Source: JAJYBV01 sp021812265 (GTDB taxonomy: Bacteria; Chloroflexota; Ktedonobacteria; Ktedonobacterales; JACDGC01). Taken from it: a DNA stretch of 27,447 bases. The notes below the pieces were generated by a model that worked only from the letters and a program-made list of their open reading frames with translations, was not told the origin of the DNA and did not search any database. Every line of letters begins with the position of its first letter. Within the stretch, counting starts at the first letter, position 1. Both the position numbers and the translations under genes were made by a program. Positions 22,330 to 27,447 of this stretch are shown piece after piece. The DNA lies in contig DAIDIC010000151.1 in assembly GCA_027459525.1 (NCBI GenBank), positions 1-27,447 on the forward strand, read 5' to 3'.

Positions 22330-23934
22330 ATGCCCGCCTGCACCGTTCGTGAACTTGCCGCATGGCTTAGTTTTGTCGGCGGGCAAGTTGCCGCTGGTTT
22401 TCACCACCACGGATTAGATCGCGCAGTAGAATCAGTAGTACGTGTACGCTTGGTTTCACTGCAAGATTTTCAGGATATTTCGCCCCAATCTGCAATCATG
22501 CTTCCTCCCAACGCTTTTACCCACCAAACAGATGTTACCCCCGATGAATTTGTAAAAATGATTGCCGATACCCAAGCAGTCATTATCGACACCGGCTTAA
22601 TCAGCTATGATGAAAAAACCAGCAAAGAGCTATGCGCCGCCTCCGACCTGTACGGCATCCCCATCATCTCTATCCGTTCTGATCGCAACGCCATCATTAT
22701 AGCAAGCCAAATTAATGAATTTATTCACGAAAAACAGGTTAAAACAGCCCGCATTGCCCGAGAAGCGCAAAAAGCGCTGGGATCCTCTCATCCGCAATCC
22801 GATCCATTGCGGCAATGGGGCACATCACTGGCTAACCACACCGGTTTGGTGTTCATTTTAGAAGATGAATACCGCGCACAAATTTTACAGGTATTTCCCG
22901 CCAACACAACATACACCGAAGAAATAGTTCATGAAGCGCTTTCCAGTTATTCGGCAAAAGCAACAATAAAACCGGCTACTCCTGCCGGTTTCGGCGCAGA
23001 TTTTCCTGCGCAGCGCAATTTGCCGCACCACATGGCCCGCGCAGTGGCGCCACTCCGCATAGGCGCCGGTATTATTGGCTATATGTCGTTACTTGGCGCG
23101 GATGAACAAATTACACCAGATTTAATTGATATCTTGCTGCAAACGGCTCCTTCCTTCGCGTTTGAATTAGGAAAAATGCGCCAGAAAAAATTAACCTCAC
23201 AAAACAGCGCCATCGAAGATCTTGCCGCCTTGTTTTCCGGCGCCTTACCCGATTCAGAACTGGCTCGGCGCGCGCAAAGCCACGGCTGTGATCTTACACT
23301 GCCCCAGCGTGTAATATGCGCCGCGCCTGCCAATTCCGCCAGTTTTTCTGCGCAGTGGCGCCGCGATAAATTGGAGCAATTTACAAAAGCATGGGCTACA
23401 GCAGATGAAACAGGCCTATATGCGCTTATCAACGCTGAGCAGCAGCTAGAGCCAATTATTGCCGCTTTGCGCGCGGTGTTTAACGATGAATTAACGTTTA
23501 GTTTCGGGGCAGGCAGCGCTGTCATCGGCGCAAGAAACATAAAAAACACATATAACGAAGCCCGTTTAGCCGCTCAAACGGCGCTGGCGCTGGGTGTAAA
23601 ACAACGAGTTCTTAACTATAACGAACTGGGTGTTCTGGAATTTCTTTTCCCCTTACTCGCCGACGGCAAATTGGCAGAATTTTCTCGCGCAGTGTTAGCT
23701 CCGCTTATCTCTTCAGATTCCGGCCAAGATATGGCCCTGGCCGCTACGTTAGACGCATGGCTGACTTCCCATGGCAACGGCGCAGAAGCCGCAGAACGCT
23801 TGGCGGTGCATCGCAACACCCTAAAATATCGGCTTACAAAAATTGAAGAACTGCTGGGCAAAAGTTTGAATAACCCGGATGTTCGCCTTACCTTGCAGCT
23901 TGCGTTAAAAATCTGGCGGGTGCGGCAAAACTAA
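22330..23934 (+). CDS. PucR-family transcriptional regulator
   Basis: A 534-residue regulator. The N-terminal PucR-type sensory region spans about 1-130 (TVRELAAWLSFVGGQVAAGF, then ISPQSAIMLPPNAF and IADTQAVIIDTGL). A central GGDEF-like/CdaR-type domain covers about 320-440. The C-terminal HTH_30 domain is clear in AAERLAVHRNTLKYRLTKIE, followed by LTLQLALKIWR. PucR proteins often control purine, amino-acid or sugar-acid use; the ligand is not readable here. The ATG at 22330 has GGGAG 7 bases before it; the earlier frame start at 22297 is inside the terminator. The gene overlaps the end of convergent tilS by 30 bases. No catabolic operon is adjacent. Confidence 0.92.
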   Translation: MPACTVRELAAWLSFVGGQVAAGFHHHGLDRAVESVVRVRLVSLQDFQDISPQSAIMLPPNAFTHQTDVTPDEFVKMIADTQAVIIDTGLISYDEKTSKELCAASDLYGIPIISIRSDRNAIIIASQINEFIHEKQVKTARIAREAQKALGSSHPQSDPLRQWGTSLANHTGLVFILEDEYRAQILQVFPANTTYTEEIVHEALSSYSAKATIKPATPAGFGADFPAQRNLPHHMARAVAPLRIGAGIIGYMSLLGADEQITPDLIDILLQTAPSFAFELGKMRQKKLTSQNSAIEDLAALFSGALPDSELARRAQSHGCDLTLPQRVICAAPANSASFSAQWRRDKLEQFTKAWATADETGLYALINAEQQLEPIIAALRAVFNDELTFSFGAGSAVIGARNIKNTYNEARLAAQTALALGVKQRVLNYNELGVLEFLFPLLADGKLAEFSRAVLAPLISSDSGQDMALAATLDAWLTSHGNGAEAAERLAVHRNTLKYRLTKIEELLGKSLNNPDVRLTLQLALKIWRVRQN

Positions 23935-24933
23935 AAATATCACTTCACCTCGCGTAACGCGCACAGCTGCGCCGGTCGCTAACTGCACCAGTCGCGTTTT
24001 TCCCGACGCATCCATAATCACTTTATCCAACCGTTTTAACGAATCAAAATTAAAGCGCATATCTTCTTGCGCCGTTCCAATTTGCATTGCCGCCATCCGT
24101 ATCATGCGCCACCGTATAGCGTTCGGCAGTTTTTGTACATCTTTGCGACGCAACGCAACAGAGCCATCGGCAAGCGTAGCGCTGAAATCAGCCCATAACT
24201 GTGTCGTCGCAGCGTTTAAATATTCCGCGTCTGCCGCAAATATCTCGCTTTCGCGCGCCAAAATCTCTTTTACTTGCGGCGCTATTGCCTCTATTGCGGG
24301 AAAAAGCTGCAAACGAATCCGGTTTCGGGTATAGGTTAAATCGCTATTTGTGGCGTCGGTTCGGAAGAGCAGTCCATTTTCTCGGCAATACGCCACAGTT
24401 TCACGGCGCCGCATTCGCAGCATCGGGCGGATGATATCGCCGCTTTTCAGGCGCATCGCCGCCATACCATCTCCTCCGGCTCCGCTTAACAGTCGCATCA
24501 ATACAGTTTCCGCTTGGTCATCTAAGGTATGCCCAAGGGCGATAGCAACGGCGCCGGTTTCCGCTGCCGTTTTCCGTAAAAACGCATATCGCGCCTTGCG
24601 CGCCGCCGCTTCAACAGATCCTTTCCAGGCGGCGCGCTCCGCATCGGATATGGCGCCAATTGTGCAGTTAATGCCCAAACTGCGCGACACTTCTGCAACA
24701 AAGGCTGCGTCTGCCGCGCTTTCCGCGCCGCGCAAACCATGGTTTAAACTGGCTGCGTGCAGGGTAATATTCTCATAGTTTCGCAGTGAACTGCGCCGCA
24801 ATGCCGCTAACCCATGCAACAAAGCCAGCGAATCTGCGCCTCCGGAACACGCCACTACAATAACGCCAAATTGCGGAAGAAGTGATTCTTGTGTCAAAGT
24901 AAAATGGAGTTTATCAATAAAAGTATTCGGCAA
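23905..24933 (-). CDS. tilS: tRNA(Ile)-lysidine synthetase TilS
   Basis: Changes C34 of the tRNA(Ile) CAU anticodon to lysidine, using ATP, so that AUA codons are read as Ile. The N-type ATP pyrophosphatase motif ACSGGADSLALLHGL is near the N-terminus. LNHGLRGAESAADAAFV and ALGHTLDDQAETVLMRLLSG are diagnostic. The MRRRETVAYCRENGL and NRIRLQLFPAIE segments follow. The short C-terminal domain is reduced compared with E. coli. I set the start at TTG 24933: CGGAGG lies 9 bases before it, while the ATG at 24972 has no ribosome-binding site and would leave a leader of only about 6 bases after the promoter. The gene is essential and single. Its 3' end overlaps the PucR gene. Confidence 0.93.
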   Translation of the reverse strand: MPNTFIDKLHFTLTQESLLPQFGVIVVACSGGADSLALLHGLAALRRSSLRNYENITLHAASLNHGLRGAESAADAAFVAEVSRSLGINCTIGAISDAERAAWKGSVEAAARKARYAFLRKTAAETGAVAIALGHTLDDQAETVLMRLLSGAGGDGMAAMRLKSGDIIRPMLRMRRRETVAYCRENGLLFRTDATNSDLTYTRNRIRLQLFPAIEAIAPQVKEILARESEIFAADAEYLNAATTQLWADFSATLADGSVALRRKDVQKLPNAIRWRMIRMAAMQIGTAQEDMRFNFDSLKRLDKVIMDASGKTRLVQLATGAAVRVTRGEVIFLVLPHPPDF

Positions 24934-24984
24934 AGTTTTAAACCTCCGGGATATGCCGGCAAAACATTCCATAACTGCGCTTTT

Positions 24985-24993
24985 ATTGTACCA
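24985..24993 (-). promoter_or_regulatory. Extended -10 box of tilS (TGGTACAAT)
   Basis: Third identical copy of this box in the window. It lies in the 95-base gap between divergent tilS and the phospholipase D gene, so the two promoters must be close or overlapping. Confidence 0.6.
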
Positions 24994-25028
24994 TTATTTC
25001 ACATTGTATAAGGAGCTATTGCATAATT

Positions 25029-26129
25029 ATGCGCAACTCACCAATACGCTATACACTGACAAAATTTTTTATCATGAGTGTTTGCATGCTTGCAGCAGGC
25101 TGTTCGCTTTCGATTCCCCAAACTACCACCACCGCAAACACGAATGGATCCAACGCCACAACATCCGGCAGCCCAACTTCCGCATGCGCAGCCGGCAGTT
25201 CCGCCGCTATTTGCGCTTTAGGGCAAGGAATTCAAAATGGAACATTATATGTAGAGCCAGACGCCGGCTATAAACCGATTGTAGACGCGATTCACGCGGC
25301 GCAAAAATCCGTCCAGTTAGAAATATACCTGCTTACACAGCGCAGTGTTATTTATGCCCTAGAAGACGCCGCAAACCGCGGGGTAACAGTGCAGGTTATG
25401 CTGGAACCGCATCCCTATGGCGGCGGCTCGCCCACCGCAACACTGGATAAATTAAGCTCCGCCGGCGTACAGGCTAAAACAACCAATCCATCATTTGCGC
25501 TCACTCACGCCAAATTCATGATTATTGATCACTCCACTGTTTTTATTTCATCTGCCAATTTCACTGCGTCTGCCCTTGGCGGATCCTCTTACACCACTAA
25601 CCGTGAATATATCGTGGAGGAAAATAATACGGCGGAAGCGCAAGAGCTTGAAACAATTTTTACGGCAGATTGGAACCGAACAACACCATCTTTAACCGAC
25701 CCCAACTTGCTTGTCAGCCCAATTAACTCTTTCACCGATACCTTGCAACTTATTAAAAGCGCAAAAAAATCCATTATCATGGAAGAGGAAGAAATGAATA
25801 ACACCGATGTCATGAATGCGCTCATCGCCGCCGAAAAACGCGGCGTAAAAGTGCAGATCGTAACACCCGTTCCGTCTTCAAGCGCCGATTCTCAGGAAGA
25901 ACAACAGGAAACTGCAGCAGGTATACAGGTTGTTCAGCTGAATGATAAATCCGGCGCATTATATATTCACGCTAAAATGATAGTGGTAGACGGAACATTG
26001 GGATATGTCGGGTCGGTAAATGTTTCTACCGCGTCATTCAACAACAACCGTGAGGTGGGCGTATTCATTTCCGACAGCGCAATGCTTCAGCAATTGGAAA
26101 ACGCTTTTGCCGCGGATGTTCGGGGATAG
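25029..26129 (+). CDS. Phospholipase D-family lipoprotein (cardiolipin synthase-like)
   Basis: A 366-residue PLD-superfamily enzyme. The N-terminus has a lipoprotein signal, FFIMSVCMLAAGC, with the lipobox LAAGC and Cys25 as the lipid anchor, so it sits on the outside of the membrane. A Ser/Thr/Asn-rich linker follows to about residue 70. Two complete HKD motifs are seen: THAKFMIIDHSTVFISSANF (H160, K162, D167) and IHAKMIVVDGTLGYVGSVN (H314, K316, D321). Both are followed by the usual N/S-rich segment, so it is probably active on phosphodiesters. Whether it makes cardiolipin, hydrolyses phospholipid or cuts DNA cannot be told. AAGGAG lies about 12 bases before the ATG. A terminator follows. 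Confidence 0.93.
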   Translation: MRNSPIRYTLTKFFIMSVCMLAAGCSLSIPQTTTTANTNGSNATTSGSPTSACAAGSSAAICALGQGIQNGTLYVEPDAGYKPIVDAIHAAQKSVQLEIYLLTQRSVIYALEDAANRGVTVQVMLEPHPYGGGSPTATLDKLSSAGVQAKTTNPSFALTHAKFMIIDHSTVFISSANFTASALGGSSYTTNREYIVEENNTAEAQELETIFTADWNRTTPSLTDPNLLVSPINSFTDTLQLIKSAKKSIIMEEEEMNNTDVMNALIAAEKRGVKVQIVTPVPSSSADSQEEQQETAAGIQVVQLNDKSGALYIHAKMIVVDGTLGYVGSVNVSTASFNNNREVGVFISDSAMLQQLENAFAADVRG

Positions 26130-26163
26130 TTCTAAAATACCGTTTGCATCGTGATCCGGAGCC

Positions 26164-26202
26164 ATACGCAAGCGGCGCGGCTGCCACTTGCGTATATCTT
26201 TT
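26164..26202 (+). terminator. Terminator of the phospholipase D gene
   Basis: Stem ATACGCAAG/CTTGCGTAT (9 bp), a C-A mismatch, then GGC/GCC with a 6-base loop, followed by ATCTTTT. It lies 34 bases after the stop codon. Confidence 0.75.
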
Positions 26203-26330
26203 GCTGCCCGATTTCCGGCGAGGCGCTGTACAATTGCCTGCAATATGCGCCATAATACAGTCAGAGAAATTGTGTGAAAGAGACAGGATCAATCTTGCCA
26301 TTTCCTAGCGGAATAGAGTAAAATCTCTGT

Positions 26331-26972
26331 ATGAAGCATACGTACCCGCCAAGAGAATTCGGCAAACTTATAGGCCGCTCTGTCTCGACGCTCCCAAAAT
26401 GGGATCGGGCAAGAACATGAAAAGCCGACCGGACCCAGAATGACCGGAGATATTACCCTCACGATCAGGTCCTGGAGTTCCTGGGCCAGAAAGCGCAGGA
26501 TGCGGCAAAGATGGTGGTGTATGTCCGTGTTTCCAGTCGAGGACAGAAGGCTGATATGCAACGACAGAAAGAAGCTGTCGCAGCATTCTGTGAACGAGTC
26601 GGATATCATGTGGATGAGTGGTCGGAAGATAGTGGAAGCGGGTTCAAGTACCGGAGACCGCAATGTACCCGTTTGATGCGGGAGATTGAACTTGGACAAA
26701 TCAAGCGCCTTATTTTTGCTCACAAAGATCGATTCGTTCGTTTTGGATATGAGTGGTTCGCTGATTTTTGTGTATATCACCAGACAGAACTGGTGGTCAT
26801 CAATGGAGACAGTCTTTCCCCTGAACAGGAATGAGTCCAGGATCTCTTGAGCATCGTCCATGTCTTTTCATCACGACTGTACGGGCTTCGGTCATACAAA
26901 AAACAAATTCAGGAGGCAGTGCATGGCGACCATCACCAGAGCACACAAGATCCGTCTGCATCCGACTCCTGA
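26331..26972 (+). pseudogene. tnpA: IS607 TnpA serine recombinase, interrupted by two in-frame TGA codons
   Basis: Read through, the frame encodes a 213-residue IS607 transposase. A MerR-like HTH starts MKHTYPPREFGKLIGRSVST and continues to DRRYYPHDQ. The resolvase domain has VVYVRVSSRGQKADMQRQKE with the catalytic Ser, GSGFKYRRP and HKDRFVRFGYEW. Two TGA codons break the frame: 26418-26420 (before KADRT) and 26832-26834 (after SPEQE). Both fall where relatives usually have Leu or Met. There is no frameshift and the rest is well conserved, so decay is recent or the codons are read through. The terminal stop at 26970 is also TGA. A start within the frame after the first TGA would lose the HTH. 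Confidence 0.85.
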
Positions 26973-27447
26973 ACAGGAAGAATACTTCCGGCGTGCTGCC
27001 GGGGTGAGCCGGTTCACGTACAATTGGGGGCTGGACGCCTGGCAGAAGCAGCATCAAGACTTCAAAGACAGCAAGACTACTGAAAAGCCGACCGCAATGA
27101 GCTTGAAGAAAGAGTTCAATGCCATCAAGCATACCCAGTATCCCTTTGTGGAGGAAGTCACCAAATGCGCCACTGAACAACCATTTTTCCATCTCGAAGC
27201 AGCATTCAAGAACTTCTTTGCGCATCGAGCCAAATATCCGCAATTCAAGAACAAGAAGAAGAGCAAACCGGCATTCTACCTTTCCAATGATCAGGTGGAC
27301 TTTGGACCCAATTGGATGCATATTCCCAAATTGGGGGATTTCATTCTCAAGCAACGAGAGGAAAAAGGGGAAACCGTTCAGAGAACCCGGCACGTGAAAG
27401 AAAAACTCAGTTGTGTGCATATGGCGGAAATCTTCCGCTATGTCACC
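26923..27447 (+). CDS. tnpB: TnpB RNA-guided nuclease, N-terminal part
   Basis: 175 codons, open to the window end. The N-terminus MATITRAHKIRLHPTPEQEE, then FTYNWGLDAWQKQHQ, LKKEFNAIKHTQYPFVEEV, LEAAFKNFFAHRAKYPQFKN and WMHIPKLG are all typical of the N-terminal half of IS607/IS605 TnpB. The RuvC catalytic residues and zinc finger would lie beyond the window. After IPKLG, relatives go almost directly into an xVxMAExLRF strand. Here about 26 extra residues (codons at 27337-27414) intervene before VHMAEIFRYV. The start has AGGAGG about 9 bases upstream, within tnpA. TnpB cuts DNA at the donor site with an omegaRNA guide. Confidence 0.9.
   Translation, partial: MATITRAHKIRLHPTPEQEEYFRRAAGVSRFTYNWGLDAWQKQHQDFKDSKTTEKPTAMSLKKEFNAIKHTQYPFVEEVTKCATEQPFFHLEAAFKNFFAHRAKYPQFKNKKKSKPAFYLSNDQVDFGPNWMHIPKLGDFILKQREEKGETVQRTRHVKEKLSCVHMAEIFRYVT

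Larger units (their letters stand above)
26331..27447 (+). mobile_element. IS607-type element, cut by the window end
   Basis: A serine-recombinase tnpA and a tnpB lie in the standard IS607 order, with tnpA overlapping tnpB. The left end must lie between the terminator at 26202 and the tnpA start at 26331 but cannot be fixed, because IS607 elements have no long terminal repeats. The right end is outside the window. The tail of a tnpB-type element at 1-140 is in the same orientation and may be of the same kind. Confidence 0.85.

Noticed and set aside
21958..22410. Minus-strand frame encoding a Ser-rich protein
   Set aside because: It is the complement of the GAT/GAA repeats that encode the acidic tail of the TPR protein; no ribosome-binding site, and it crosses a terminator.
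26418..26834. Reassignment of TGA to an amino acid as the genetic code of this organism
   Set aside because: No in-frame TGA occurs in any conserved chromosomal gene here, and Trp is encoded by TGG throughout. Avoidance of TGA is the simpler reading.
26289..27420. Two long minus-strand frames (190 and 206 codons)
   Set aside because: They are the antisense of IS607 tnpA and tnpB, whose plus-strand translations match known families residue by residue.

Overview
The window reads as a bacterial chromosome of moderate GC (mid-40s percent by eye) with dense, mostly housekeeping genes. The gene set points to Chloroflexota, perhaps a Ktedonobacteria-like lineage: a PP2C phosphatase with a membrane anchor and Thr-Pro-rich linkers, a DUF4349 membrane protein, paired cyclophilin/FKBP isomerases, a PolX polymerase, and a kinase-phosphatase resembling half of bacterial Pnkp. 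This is an inference from family composition; no rRNA or tRNA gene is present to confirm it.

Layout. 1-140: 3' tail of a TnpB-type insertion sequence (omegaRNA-like end) that enters from outside the window. 337-1746: dnaA, without dnaN beside it. 4912-1772 (minus): a compact four-gene operon of a MerR-like HTH regulator, a HemC-like protein that has lost its catalytic residues, a family 2 glycosyltransferase and an unrecognised protein, behind two copies of the same extended -10 box. 5347-5481: a GC-rich inverted-repeat element. 5545-8154: polX plus a ROK sugar kinase. 8155-10258: an accessory strip with an orphan Imm5-like immunity protein, a RibD/DHFR-like reductase and the C-terminal stub of an ABC-2 permease. 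10259-12739 (minus): the PP2C phosphatase, divergent from rlmB-galK (13078-15084). 15190-18964 (minus): DUF4349 protein, kinase-phosphatase, cyclophilin, a second copy of the GC-rich repeat, FKBP. 19304-20755: miaB. 21272-23934: a TPR protein with a very acidic tail, a 36-residue very basic protein, a terminator and a PucR-type regulator. 24933-23905 (minus): tilS, overlapping the end of the PucR gene. 25029-26129: a phospholipase D-like lipoprotein with a terminator. 26331-27447: an IS607-type element with a broken tnpA and a tnpB that runs off the window.

How it fits together. Translation and RNA maintenance (rlmB, miaB, tilS, kinase-phosphatase, a small mS38-like basic protein), replication and repair (dnaA, polX), folding (two PPIases) and sugar phosphorylation (galK, ROK) make up the core. 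Many promoters share an extended -10 box (TGnTAnnnT) with weak -35 boxes, and three carry the identical word TGGTACAAT. All 22 intact chromosomal-looking genes end in TAA or TAG. TGA appears only as the stop of the Imm5-like gene, of the ABC remnant and of IS607 tnpA, and twice inside tnpA.

The most unusual items are the HemC-like pseudoenzyme and its operon, the GC-rich repeat family, a promoter-side motif shared by dnaA and polX, the TGA pattern, and the acidic/basic gene pair. No CRISPR array, prophage or complete defence system was seen.
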